Assembly: GCF_009870825.1 (NCBI RefSeq)
Contig: NZ_WTWY01000015.1
Span: 1 to 64,000, forward strand
Direction of reading: 5' to 3'
Origin: Paenibacillus sp. USDA918EY
GTDB lineage: Bacteria > Bacillota > Bacilli > Paenibacillales > Paenibacillaceae
DNA length: 64,000 nt
The first letter of the stretch is position 1, and each line of letters opens with the position of its first letter. Shown in pieces: positions 41,297 to 49,917 of this stretch. The notes below the pieces were generated by a model that made no database searches, was not told the DNA's origin, and saw nothing but the letters and a program-made list of their open reading frames with translations. Both the position numbers and the translations under genes were made by a program.

Positions 41297-43039
41297 TTAC
41301 AATTGGAGCCTTTTTAACTTGTTGTACAACGTCGCTCTCGAGATGCCGAGCCGTTTCGCGACCGCAAGCTTGTTGCCGCCGTACGTTTCCAGCAGCTGCT
41401 GAAGCAGGCTGCGCTCGTATTCATCGAGCCTCGCCTGAAATTGAGCGCCGTCCAAGTCCGCCTTGTTGCGCGGATCGGGAGTTTGGCCCGCAGCCCCGTT
41501 TTTTTGATCGCCCGTATATATGTTCGCCGGCAAATATTCGCGTTTCACCTCGCCGTCGGTCGAGAATATGACGAGCCGTTCAATCGTGTTCCGAAGCTCG
41601 CGGATGTTGCCCGGCCAATCGTATTGCAGCAAATCCTCGAATACGTCCGGCGTGAAGGATTGGATGTGGCGGCCGTATACAAGGGAAAATTCATGCAAAA
41701 ACGACTGCGTCAGCTCGTAAATATCCTCTTTGCGGTCGCGCAGGGGAGGGATGTCCATGGAGACGACGTTCAGCCTGTAATACAAATCCTCGCGGAATGC
41801 GCCTTCCGCGATCATTTTTTTCAAATCCCGGTTCGTCGCGGCAATAATTCGGCAATCCGCCTGTTTCAGCTTGGTTCCGCCGACGGGAAAATAATTTTTC
41901 TCCTGCAGGACGCGCAGCATTTTGACCTGCATCTCCAAAGGCATTTCCCCGATTTCGTCCAGAAACAGGGTGCCTCCGCTCGCCAGCTCGATTTTTCCTT
42001 TTTTGCCTTTCGGGTCGGCCCCGGAAAAAGCGCCTTTCTCGTAACCGAAAAGCTCGCTTTCGAACAGCGCGCCCGGAATGGCCCCGCAGTTGATGGCGAT
42101 AAACGGGGCGTCGGCCGCTTCGCGGCAGCGATGGATCGCCTGGGCGAACAATTCCTTGCCTGTGCCGCTTTCGCCCTGGATCAGGACCGTTGCTTTGGTC
42201 GTGCTGATCTTTTTGATCGTGGCGATGCTGCTTTTAATGGCGGGACTCGTTCCTTTGATATGCTGAAAAGGGTCGTTCGAAGGCGAAGGGCTTAACATCG
42301 CGACTTCCTTCTGCAGGTGATGGACCTTGCTTGTCATCTGAAGCAATTCCTGGTGAAGTTTCATCTGCGTGCTTAAATCGGACTCTGCCGCGACGGCGCC
42401 GATGATCCCGCCATCCAGCGTTACGGGTTCGGAGTTGATGAGAACGAACATGTCCTGGCGCGGCCGGTGCAGCTTTTTTTGTACCGATTCGCCGGTTTCG
42501 AGCGTCTTCAGCGATTGCAGCCGGTCGACGGGGAAAAAGTCCGAAGCGGGTTTTCCGATGATTTCGTTTTTTTGGATCGAAAACATATGCTCCGCGCCGG
42601 TCGTCCAACCTGCCACGCGTCCATCTTCATCAATGATCGTAATCGCGACGTCGGGATTAAGCGCTTCCAACGTGGCCGAGAAATAGGCCTCCAAATGGCG
42701 ATGGGCTTGAACAGCCGCTTCGATGACGTCCCGGGCCGCGATATAACCGGCAGGTTTGCCGTCATGAAGCACGATTGCAAACGGACAGGAAGCAAAAGCG
42801 GCGGAGATGCCCGGCAAAGAATCCTCCGCATGCACCGTCCGGACAACGGCGATATGGAGTTCGCCGCCGGCTTCCGCCGGCCCGGTTACCAGACCGTAAC
42901 GGCCGGCTTGCATTTCCAGAAAAACCGGGCCGTCTTCCGTCATTTCCGGACCGTTCCGAAGGAGCTCCAGATCGGCCGGAAGGACGATTCGATAATTCGT
43001 TCGGATCAGACGTTCCGGACTGGGCAATACATGTTTCAT
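41297..43039 (-). CDS. Sigma-54-dependent transcriptional activator (RocR-like)
   Basis: The 580-residue protein has an N-terminal sensory region with a PAS domain (ITIIDEDGRVAGWTTGAEHM near residues 136-155), then an AAA+ domain with Walker A QGESGTGKELFA, the sigma-54 contact loop KGAFSGAD (GAFTGA with Thr to Ser), and Walker B GGTLFLDEIGE. A Fis-type helix-turn-helix (NKLAVAKRLGISRATLYNKL) ends it. It lies beside proline dehydrogenase, P5C dehydrogenase and sigma-54, and two -24/-12 promoters are present, so it most likely activates proline or arginine/ornithine breakdown as RocR does. Confidence 0.9.
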   Translation of the reverse strand: MKHVLPSPERLIRTNYRIVLPADLELLRNGPEMTEDGPVFLEMQAGRYGLVTGPAEAGGELHIAVVRTVHAEDSLPGISAAFASCPFAIVLHDGKPAGYIAARDVIEAAVQAHRHLEAYFSATLEALNPDVAITIIDEDGRVAGWTTGAEHMFSIQKNEIIGKPASDFFPVDRLQSLKTLETGESVQKKLHRPRQDMFVLINSEPVTLDGGIIGAVAAESDLSTQMKLHQELLQMTSKVHHLQKEVAMLSPSPSNDPFQHIKGTSPAIKSSIATIKKISTTKATVLIQGESGTGKELFAQAIHRCREAADAPFIAINCGAIPGALFESELFGYEKGAFSGADPKGKKGKIELASGGTLFLDEIGEMPLEMQVKMLRVLQEKNYFPVGGTKLKQADCRIIAATNRDLKKMIAEGAFREDLYYRLNVVSMDIPPLRDRKEDIYELTQSFLHEFSLVYGRHIQSFTPDVFEDLLQYDWPGNIRELRNTIERLVIFSTDGEVKREYLPANIYTGDQKNGAAGQTPDPRNKADLDGAQFQARLDEYERSLLQQLLETYGGNKLAVAKRLGISRATLYNKLKRLQL

Positions 43040-43272
43040 TCTGCTGCCCCCTAACCAAGACGAATAATGAAGTGAAGTTCTAATTCATCGATAGGGCCAT
43101 TATACCCAGCCTGTTTTTGGGTGTAAATCACTTTCGGTTTCCAAGGATTTTTATTTCAGGATTTTACAAAATTCGATTCCTGCCGCTTCCGGGTACAGTA
43201 TATAGACGAACTAGACCGTTTCGCTCTATATATTGCTGATTGAAAGTCGCTTTTTGGATTTTTGCAAAATCC

Positions 43273-44193
43273 TCATTTAAACATGTTTTTCAGAACCATC
43301 CACAGATTTGCCGGTTTTTCGGCCAACCGCCGTGTATAGTATGGATACCACATCGTTCCGTACGGCATATAGCAGCGAATCCGGTAACCTTCCTTTGCCA
43401 GTCGTTCCTGCTCGTTCATCCGCAAGCCGTAGAGCATCTGGAATTCAAAAGCATCTTTGCCGATGCCGTTTGCACGGGCGTATTCCTTGACCCATTGGAT
43501 GATGCGGTCGTCATGGGAGGCGATGGCGGTGTAAACGCCCCGGTCCAGATGCATGCGGATGATTTTTTGATAATTGGCGATGACTTCGCTCATTTGCTGA
43601 AAGGCGACCGTTCCCGGCTCTTTGTAAGCGCCTTTGACCAAACGGAGATTGACGCCCGCATCGATCAATTTCCTGACGTCTTCCTCGGTGCGGCGCAAAT
43701 AGGCTTGAATGACGGTGCCGACGTTGGTCAGCCCTTCTCCGTGCAGACGGAGCACGATGTCGATCGTAGCCTGCGTAAACGGCGAATCCTCCATATCGAT
43801 CCTGACGAAATTGCCGTGTTTTTTGGCCCGGCCGACAACCTCTCGAATGTTGGAGTAGCATGCTTCCGGATCGAGGGCCAAACCCATTTGGGTCGGCTTT
43901 AAGGAGACGTTCGAGAGGACGTTTCGCTCCGCGATGCCGTCCACCAGCCTTAAATATTCCTCTTTATATCCGGAAGCCTCGGATAGCGCCTTGATGCCTT
44001 CCCCCAAATGGTCGAGCGTCACCATAATCCCTTTGCTGTTCAGCACCTCGATTTCGTTCAGCGCTTCGGCAAGCGTATCACCCGCGATAAATTTGCTCGC
44101 CAGTTTTCGTCCATATTTGAGCGACAGCTTCTCGACCAGCTTGTTGCCGGCAACCGAGAGCAGCACCTTCCGGTACAATTCGGTACGGTCCAT
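43273..44193 (-). CDS. Proline dehydrogenase
   Basis: The 306-residue FAD-dependent TIM-barrel enzyme oxidises proline to pyrroline-5-carboxylate. Family motifs include VSLKPTQMGLALD, FVRIDMEDSPFTQATIDIVL, LRLVKGAYKEP, IASHDDRII and FEFQMLYGLRMNEQERLA, with the flavin- and proline-site residues in YMPYGTMWYPYYTRRLAE. It is the short monofunctional form, like B. subtilis PutB/FadM. ATG 44193 has AAAGGGGA ten bases upstream. A sigma-54 promoter lies just upstream, facing away from the P5C dehydrogenase promoter. Confidence 0.93.
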   Translation of the reverse strand: MDRTELYRKVLLSVAGNKLVEKLSLKYGRKLASKFIAGDTLAEALNEIEVLNSKGIMVTLDHLGEGIKALSEASGYKEEYLRLVDGIAERNVLSNVSLKPTQMGLALDPEACYSNIREVVGRAKKHGNFVRIDMEDSPFTQATIDIVLRLHGEGLTNVGTVIQAYLRRTEEDVRKLIDAGVNLRLVKGAYKEPGTVAFQQMSEVIANYQKIIRMHLDRGVYTAIASHDDRIIQWVKEYARANGIGKDAFEFQMLYGLRMNEQERLAKEGYRIRCYMPYGTMWYPYYTRRLAEKPANLWMVLKNMFK

Positions 44194-44247
44194 GTGACCC
44201 ATTCCCCTTTCGATGTATCGCTAATCGTTCTTGACATCATGATTCAA

Positions 44248-44261
44248 GCAAAAAATATGCC
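44248..44261 (-). promoter_or_regulatory. Sigma-54 (-24/-12) promoter of proline dehydrogenase
   Basis: Read on the minus strand, TTGGCATATTTTTTGCT carries GG (-24) and GC (-12) ten bases apart, matching YTGGCAYG-N4-TTGCW. It lies 54 bases upstream of the start codon. Confidence 0.82.
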
Positions 44262-44283
44262 AAAAAGGAGTTTCGCCCGTGTT

Positions 44284-44297
44284 GGCATGATTTTTGC
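44284..44297 (+). promoter_or_regulatory. Sigma-54 (-24/-12) promoter of P5C dehydrogenase
   Basis: TTGGCATGATTTTTGCT has GG at 44284-44285 and GC at 44296-44297, ten bases apart. It faces rocA, whose start codon is 62 bases further on. The two promoters are back to back within 50 bases. Confidence 0.85.
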
Positions 44298-44358
44298 TTC
44301 TTACCAATGCAGGAACGGATGAATTTTCCGAAAACGATAAGGAAGGATGGTACGACTG

Positions 44359-45906
44359 ATGAGATCCGAATTTAAAAACGAGGTATTCGTCAATTTCAAG
44401 GAAGAAGGCAACAATGCGGAATACGACGCGGCGCTGAAAAAGGTGGAAGCCGAACTCGGCAAAGTGTATCCGCTCATGATCGGCGGGGAAAAAATGATGA
44501 CCGACCGCAAAATCGACTCGATCAATCCGGCGAATACGTCACAGGTGATCGGCACCGTATCGCAAGCCGACATTCCTTTGGCGGAAAAAGCGATTCAAAC
44601 GGCGGCAGCGACGTTCGAGACGTGGAAGCGCACCGATCCGGGCGAACGCGCACGGTACTTATTCCGGGCCGCCGCGCTGCTGCGCCGGCGCCGCCATGAA
44701 TTTTCGGCCCTGATGACGTTCGAGGCGGGAAAAACGAGAGTCGAGGCCGACGTCGAAACGGCGGAAGCGATCGATTTTCTCGAATTTTACGGACGGGAAA
44801 TGCAGCGCCTTAGCTTGCCTCAACCGTTAACGGTCAGCGAAGAGGAAGAAAACGAACTGTATTATATTCCTTTGGGCGTCGGCGTCGTCATTCCTCCGTG
44901 GAACTTCCCGCTGGCAATCATGGCGGGGATGACCACGGCCGCGGTCGTGGCCGGCAATACGGTGGTGCTGAAGCCGGCCAGCGCGACGCCGGTGATCGCG
45001 GCGAAATTCGTGGAATTGCTCGAAGAGGTGGGGCTGCCGCCGGGCGTGGTTAATTTTCTTCCGGGGCCGGGCGGACAGGTAGGCGATTACCTCGTGGATC
45101 ATCCGCTTACCCGGTTTATCAGCTTTACCGGTTCCCGCGACGTGGGACTGCGGATCAACGAACGTGCAGCCAAAACCCAGCCGGGACAAAAATGGATCAA
45201 ACGCGTCGTGGCCGAAATGGGCGGAAAAGATGCCATCATCGTGGACCAGGAGGCCGATCTGGACTTGGCGGCGGACGTGATCACCACCTCGGCGTTTGGT
45301 TTCTCCGGGCAAAAATGCTCGGCCTGCTCGCGCGTGATCGTCCATGAAGAAGTATACGATACCGTGCTGAACAAAGTGGTGGAGCGCGCAAGCAAGCTGA
45401 TCATGAGCAATCCGGCCGAAGCGTCCGCAAACCTCGGCCCGGTCATCGACGAAAAGGCATACGCCAAAATTTTGGAATACATTGAAATCGGCAAGCAGGA
45501 AGGGCGGCTGGTGCTTGGCGGCGGGACGGGAGAACCAAACGGATATTTTATCGAGCCGACCATTTTTGCGGACGTCGAACCGACGGCACGCATTTCCCAA
45601 GAGGAAATTTTTGGCCCGGTCGTCGCTTTTACGAAAGCCGCTTCGTTTGACGAAGCGCTGGAATTCGCCAACAATACCGTTTACGGATTGACCGGCGCCG
45701 TCATTTCGCGGAACGGGGCCCATCTGGAAAAGGCCAGACGCGAATTTTTCGTGGGCAACCTGTATTTCAACCGCAAATGTACGGGCGCGCTTGTCGGCAC
45801 GCATCCGTTCGGCGGATTCAATATGTCGGGAACGGACTCGAAAGCAGGCGGCCGGGATTATTTGCTGCTGTTTACGCAAGCGAAGCTCGTATCGGATCGA
45901 TTCTAA
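44359..45906 (+). CDS. rocA: 1-pyrroline-5-carboxylate dehydrogenase
   Basis: From this start the protein has 515 residues, the same as B. subtilis RocA as I remember it. It oxidises P5C/glutamate semialdehyde to glutamate with NAD. Motifs are IPPWNFPLAIMAGMTTAAVVAGN, with Asn as the oxyanion residue; the catalytic Glu in VAEMGGKDAIIVD; the nucleophilic Cys in FSGQKCSACSRVIV; and the C-terminal HPFGGFNMSGTDSKAGG. It works in series with proline dehydrogenase. The ATG at 44359 is preferred over 44347, which touches the ribosome site GGAAGG. Confidence 0.95.
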   Translation: MRSEFKNEVFVNFKEEGNNAEYDAALKKVEAELGKVYPLMIGGEKMMTDRKIDSINPANTSQVIGTVSQADIPLAEKAIQTAAATFETWKRTDPGERARYLFRAAALLRRRRHEFSALMTFEAGKTRVEADVETAEAIDFLEFYGREMQRLSLPQPLTVSEEEENELYYIPLGVGVVIPPWNFPLAIMAGMTTAAVVAGNTVVLKPASATPVIAAKFVELLEEVGLPPGVVNFLPGPGGQVGDYLVDHPLTRFISFTGSRDVGLRINERAAKTQPGQKWIKRVVAEMGGKDAIIVDQEADLDLAADVITTSAFGFSGQKCSACSRVIVHEEVYDTVLNKVVERASKLIMSNPAEASANLGPVIDEKAYAKILEYIEIGKQEGRLVLGGGTGEPNGYFIEPTIFADVEPTARISQEEIFGPVVAFTKAASFDEALEFANNTVYGLTGAVISRNGAHLEKARREFFVGNLYFNRKCTGALVGTHPFGGFNMSGTDSKAGGRDYLLLFTQAKLVSDRF

Positions 45907-46008
45907 AATTTTAGACAGTGGCGGCGGTAGTTTTATGGCATGCTTTCGAGTATTGTAAAAAGAAGACCATCTTTTCATTGAACGACCTGCGCGGAAGGGG
46001 AGAGGCCA

Positions 46009-47319
46009 TTGTTGGGCTATCAACTTGTGCAAGATCAACGCTTGAAGCTGGCGATCACTCCTGAACTGAAGCAATCCATCCACATTTTATCGCTGCCCGG
46101 CGACGAGTTGTTGCAATATTTGCAGGAGCAGGCGACGGAAAACCCCGTTTTGGAGCTTGAAATCCGCAGAGAAACGCCGGTAACCGATGCCAAAATCGGA
46201 CGCGGGGGAGGTTCGCCTCCAATGGATCCATTCCTGAACGCGGCGTGCAGGCAGGACACGATGGAGGAAAAGCTGCTCAGCCAGCTTCGCCTCCTATCGA
46301 TTCCTCCCGCCGTATTCAAAGCGGCCGCGTATATGGCGGGCAATCTGAACGATGACGGGTATTTGGACGTACCATTAGCCGAAATAGGAAAGCGTTTAAA
46401 CGTTGGCGAACCGCTGCTTGAACTCGCGCTGGAGAAGCTGCAATCTTTGGAGCCCGCCGGAATCGCCGGCAGGGATCTGCGGGAATGTTTGAGGCTGCAG
46501 ATCGTCCGGGACCCGAAGCCTGTTCCTTTTGCGCTGGACGTCGTCGAAGGTTATATGCAGGACGCGGCAAGCGGGAACGTTGGCCGGATCGCCTCCGAAC
46601 TGCGGATAACGAAAGAGCAGGCGGCGCGTGCCCTGCAATATATCCGGTCTTTAAACCCGCGGCCCGGGACGGCGCTTGGGGTCTTCGAGCCGCAGTTTAT
46701 CGTCCCCGACGCCGTGGTCGAGCGCCATGCGGAAGGCTTTACGGTTTCGCTTCATCGCTCGAGCCTCCCTCGTTTGTCCATCAGCGACGAATACCGGTTA
46801 TGGGCAAAAAAGCATCCTTCCGCGGAAGCGATGTCTTACGTAAACCGCTGCGTCAAGTCGGCGGCGTGGCTCGTACGCTGCGTGGAGATGCGGAAGGCTA
46901 CCCTGCTTAAAGTGGTGCATGCCATGATGGAGGAGCAGCGGGAATTTGTGAGCGATGGCGTCAAAGGCTTGCGGCCGATGACGTTAAACAAAATATCGCA
47001 AAAGCTGAATATGCATGAGTCGACGGTCAGCCGCGCGGTCAACGGCAAATTTGCGCTCACCCCGCACGGCGTGTTCCCGCTCAAATATTTTTTTGCCGCG
47101 GGCGTGGCGAGCGGCGATGGAGGATTGGCTTCCTCGCGCATGGTCAAGGCGAGAATCAAAGAGATGATCGATGCCGAAGATAAAAGCCGCCCGTATTCCG
47201 ATCAGAACATCACCGATCTGCTTGCCCTGGAGGGAATCCGGCTTTCGCGCAGAGCCGTGGCCAAATACCGGGAAGAATTAAGAATCATGTCCTCGTCGGG
47301 CCGAAAAAATAAAATATAA
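46009..47319 (+). CDS. rpoN: RNA polymerase sigma-54 factor
   Basis: The 436-residue protein has the glutamine/leucine-rich activator-interaction region at the N terminus (LAITPELKQSIHILSLPGDE), the core-binding region, the helix-turn-helix LNKISQKLNMHESTVSRAVN, and the RpoN box SRRAVAKYRE near residues 413-422 (consensus ARRTVAKYRE) that reads the -24 element. The start is TTG behind AAGGGGAGAGG. It follows rocA on the same strand, 102 bases away. Known as sigL in B. subtilis, where it controls roc, ilv-leu/bkd and other catabolic operons. Confidence 0.95.
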   Translation: MLGYQLVQDQRLKLAITPELKQSIHILSLPGDELLQYLQEQATENPVLELEIRRETPVTDAKIGRGGGSPPMDPFLNAACRQDTMEEKLLSQLRLLSIPPAVFKAAAYMAGNLNDDGYLDVPLAEIGKRLNVGEPLLELALEKLQSLEPAGIAGRDLRECLRLQIVRDPKPVPFALDVVEGYMQDAASGNVGRIASELRITKEQAARALQYIRSLNPRPGTALGVFEPQFIVPDAVVERHAEGFTVSLHRSSLPRLSISDEYRLWAKKHPSAEAMSYVNRCVKSAAWLVRCVEMRKATLLKVVHAMMEEQREFVSDGVKGLRPMTLNKISQKLNMHESTVSRAVNGKFALTPHGVFPLKYFFAAGVASGDGGLASSRMVKARIKEMIDAEDKSRPYSDQNITDLLALEGIRLSRRAVAKYREELRIMSSSGRKNKI

Positions 47320-47325
47320 GCCATC

Positions 47326-47364
47326 GGCTGCCCGCGGAAAAACGATTTCCGGGGCAGCCTTTTT
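47326..47364 (+). terminator. Rho-independent terminator of rpoN
   Basis: GGCTGCCC pairs with GGGCAGCC and is followed by TTTTT. Confidence 0.85.
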
Positions 47365-47387
47365 GAATGCCTGCGGACAATCGAAAG

Positions 47388-47428
47388 AGGCCGTCCCCAA
47401 AGATTTTAGATCTTGAGGGCGGCCCCAT
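47388..47428. terminator. Hairpin upstream of a putative small gene
   Basis: GGCCGTCCC pairs with GGGCGGCC across a 22-base loop. It lies between convergent units and may end minus-strand transcription. Confidence 0.4.
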
Positions 47429-47445
47429 GAAGAACAACCGAGGAT

Positions 47446-47634
47446 TCAAACGTTTTCTGCTTCGAGGCGTGTCGTAGAGGTCGGGTGGCTTTCGCTCGCC
47501 CATAAACTGCTCAAGAAAGCGGCGATAGACCCAAATAAAGACATGGCGGTGCCGGGATAACGTTGTGACACCACCATGCCCTTATAATAAACGTAATTTT
47601 CACTGAAGTGAGCTGCCTTGCCAAACAAGAAACC
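47446..47634 (-). CDS. Putative small protein of unknown function
   Basis: On the minus strand the frame encodes about 60 residues if it starts at TTG 47625 or nearby: GKAAHFSENYVYYKG and MSLFGSIAAFLSSLW, then a polar tail ESHPTSTTRLEAENV. The frame is open further upstream over the end of the aspartase-like gene, where it looks non-coding. The start is uncertain and no family is recognised. Confidence 0.3.
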   Translation of the reverse strand, partial: GFLFGKAAHFSENYVYYKGMVVSQRYPGTAMSLFGSIAAFLSSLWASESHPTSTTRLEAENV

Positions 47635-47731
47635 TGCTTTTGAGACAGCTCCCTTCGGCGTGGCGAAAACGACAGGTTGCTGCGGGATTTGTTCTGCTGG
47701 CTGGTTTTTTGGAAGCGGAGAAAGGCCGCCG

Positions 47732-48877
47732 TTATTGGCCGGCTGCCCGCTTCTCCGGGCTGTGTTGGGCTGCCGCAACCCAGGCGTTCACGCCTTTTCC
47801 CATAAGCTTCAGCGATTCAAGCAAATTATACGCCAGCACAGGCGGGATGGCGTCCCGGTCCAGCATGCCGGCTTCCGCGGCCAGACCGAGGCTGTGGTCG
47901 AAGCCGATCGCCTGGAACGCGACTTGGCTGAGGGATTCGCCCGCGGCTGCTTCCGCGCTGCCAAAAAGTTCAAGATGTTGGCCGGGGGGTTGCAGCGAGA
48001 AGGCGAGACGAAGGTCGCCGCACAGGTTGGACAGATTCAGCCCGCAATGTTTTACCGCAGAGGAAAGCCGCGCAAACCCTTCGGTGTTTGTTTCGGAGCG
48101 TTCGACTTCTGCCGGGAGCTGCGCCCCGAGTTGAGCGAATTGCCGCAAATGGAATAATATTTTGGGTCCGATCAACTCATCATCGCTGCCGATGCGGACT
48201 GCGTTTATGCCGGAGGTCAGCCTGAAGTCGGCGGCGGCGATCCGTTCCAGATCCAGCCGAAGCTGCTGCGCGTACTCTTCCATTTGCCGGCCGATCCATG
48301 CCGGCGTTCCCGGCTGCCAATGCAGGCGTTCAGGTCCCAATCGGGCATCGATTTCCGCTTTTTTGACCATCAAGCGATGGACCATTTGATCGATGGAAAC
48401 AATCAATGCTTGGGATAATCGGTGCGAAGCGATCCGGAGAGCCGCCGCGACGACGCCGCTTGTTGTCTGTCCCATATTCACATGCCGGACCGGGTCGATG
48501 ACGGAATAATTGCCTTTATCTTCAAGGATGAGCTCCAGCGCCCGGTTGGCGATAATTTCATTCAAGTTCATATTCAGGGACTCTCCGGAGATGTCCTGAA
48601 GCCAATCCACGATAATCTCCCGTCTATGTTTTCCCTCGATCACTTCCTCCGACGCCCTGATCAGTGCCTTGCCCATTTGGACCGGCAGCTTGCCCGATTC
48701 GGCATGGGCCAATGCAGCGGCTTTTTTTACGCAAGCGATCGCACCGATCAGTTCATCGTGAACCGGCATGCCGCCATGATGCGGAAGTTTCTCGGAGGCA
48801 CGCAGGGTCCGTATTCCGTAATACGCATGGGAGGGCAGCACACGGGCTCCCAATCCGTCTTGTTCGATTCTGATCAT
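47732..48877 (-). CDS. Aspartase/fumarase-superfamily protein lacking the catalytic loop
   Basis: The 381-residue protein aligns by eye with aspartate ammonia-lyase. MIRIEQDGLGARVLPSHAYY corresponds to the AspA N terminus, HVNMGQTTSGVVAAALRIA to the substrate-binding T-region, and QVAFQAIGFDHSLGLAAEAG to the C-terminal half. It is some 90 residues shorter than AspA, and the signature loop GSSxMPxKxNP, which carries the catalytic serine, is replaced by FGSAEAAAGES. It is therefore likely non-catalytic, or has a changed reaction. AAAGGGGAAG precedes ATG 48877. No aspartate-metabolism gene is adjacent. Confidence 0.75.
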   Translation of the reverse strand: MIRIEQDGLGARVLPSHAYYGIRTLRASEKLPHHGGMPVHDELIGAIACVKKAAALAHAESGKLPVQMGKALIRASEEVIEGKHRREIIVDWLQDISGESLNMNLNEIIANRALELILEDKGNYSVIDPVRHVNMGQTTSGVVAAALRIASHRLSQALIVSIDQMVHRLMVKKAEIDARLGPERLHWQPGTPAWIGRQMEEYAQQLRLDLERIAAADFRLTSGINAVRIGSDDELIGPKILFHLRQFAQLGAQLPAEVERSETNTEGFARLSSAVKHCGLNLSNLCGDLRLAFSLQPPGQHLELFGSAEAAAGESLSQVAFQAIGFDHSLGLAAEAGMLDRDAIPPVLAYNLLESLKLMGKGVNAWVAAAQHSPEKRAAGQ

Positions 48878-49125
48878 AGGTTTGGCTTCCCCTTTCGTTA
48901 TGAACAAATCAGTCGTAATTGCTGTCATTATGTTAATAAGCAAAATCCGTTCCAAAACAAAGGGGGATCAATACTATTTTTTGCAAATTTTGATCGTTGG
49001 TCTCCATTGCGGAATGTTATGATGGAACCACTGGTTCAACATCCGCTGACATTGCGAACCGATAGGTGCGCGGCAATGCAAACGGCAGGACGGCTGAGAC
49101 GAACTACAGGAAAGGGGGGCACGAA

Positions 49126-49623
49126 ATGAAATATATAAAAGCAAACGGCATCGAAGACAACGAGCTTTATTATTTCGAAATCGATGAACGCGGGGCTGCA
49201 TATCGGCAGGTTTCCTTTGCGGAAGGCCGGTGCCGCGTATCCATCGCGCCGGATTTTCAGCTGTGCGAAACGGAAGTAGAGATCTTCGACGGGGACGAAG
49301 AAATCACCCCCGAGGCGTTCGAGGAAGTTTGGCATACGGCGGTAGAGCCTTACAAAAACGCATGGGAAGAAACGAAACGGCAATATCGGCCGGGCACAAC
49401 CGTCACCGGGACGATCCAAATGTTTTATCCGCAAGGGGTCATCATCCGGTTGGTCGGGGAGTCTTACGCCGTTGCAAACGATCCGGTGCTGCGAATGCAT
49501 ACGCCTCCGGCGTGGATGTATCCGGGCTACCAGGTTGAGGGGACGGTCGGCGGTGCCGATGAAAGCAACTTTTGGATCAAGCTGGAAAGCTGCAGGGTAA
49601 CGGGGAAAAGAACCGATTCATAA
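49126..49623 (+). CDS. Hypothetical protein with S1/OB-like C-terminal domain
   Basis: The 165-residue protein has an acidic N-terminal half (ELYYFEIDERGAAYRQVSF, VEIFDGDEEITPEAFEEVW) and a C-terminal OB-fold-like stretch with GTTVTGTIQMFYPQGVIIRL and GYQVEGTVGGADESNFWIKL. The latter resembles a degenerate S1 RNA-binding domain. Such proteins are found in Bacillales without known function. AAAGGGGGGC precedes the ATG. Confidence 0.65.
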   Translation: MKYIKANGIEDNELYYFEIDERGAAYRQVSFAEGRCRVSIAPDFQLCETEVEIFDGDEEITPEAFEEVWHTAVEPYKNAWEETKRQYRPGTTVTGTIQMFYPQGVIIRLVGESYAVANDPVLRMHTPPAWMYPGYQVEGTVGGADESNFWIKLESCRVTGKRTDS

Positions 49624-49671
49624 TTCACGCGGAGCCGCGGGCTAAGTTCTCACACGCAATTGCCGGCTGCC

Positions 49672-49818
49672 GTGAAGGCGTTTGGCGTTATGCAGTGTGG
49701 CGTTGGTTGGAACAAGGCCCGTTTTTTACCGGAAGCAGATCGTATTGGCGTCCCTGCGGAAACGATTGAAGGCCTGACCTGGATGACCGAAGCCGAACGC
49801 ATCGACCATTGGATTTAA
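49672..49818 (+). CDS. Possible 48-residue ORF or gene remnant
   Basis: In the same frame as the preceding gene, a GTG at 49672 opens VKAFGVMQCGVGWNKARFLP and LTWMTEAERIDHWI, ending at TAA 49818. The residue pattern is protein-like but there is no ribosome site, so this is more likely the tail of a lost gene. A terminator follows at once. Confidence 0.3.
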   Translation: MKAFGVMQCGVGWNKARFLPEADRIGVPAETIEGLTWMTEAERIDHWI

Positions 49819-49825
49819 AAAAAGT

Positions 49826-49853
49826 CCCTGTCAGCAAATTGCTGAAGGGACAG
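49826..49853 (+). terminator. Hairpin terminator
   Basis: GTCCCTGTCAGCA pairs with TGCTGAAGGGAC around AAT, with one bulge. An A-run precedes it, so it may also act on the minus strand for the gene at 49918. Confidence 0.6.
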
Positions 49854-49917
49854 CGGCTTTGAATTTATCGGATGTTTTATCCAAGCAAAAGGTTTGTTCG
49901 GCTAAAGCTCCCGTATC

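Noticed and set aside
44827..46083. A 418-codon open frame on the minus strand opposite rocA
   Set aside because: It is the high-G+C shadow of the rocA gene. It has no ribosome site, no domain pattern, and basic low-complexity composition.
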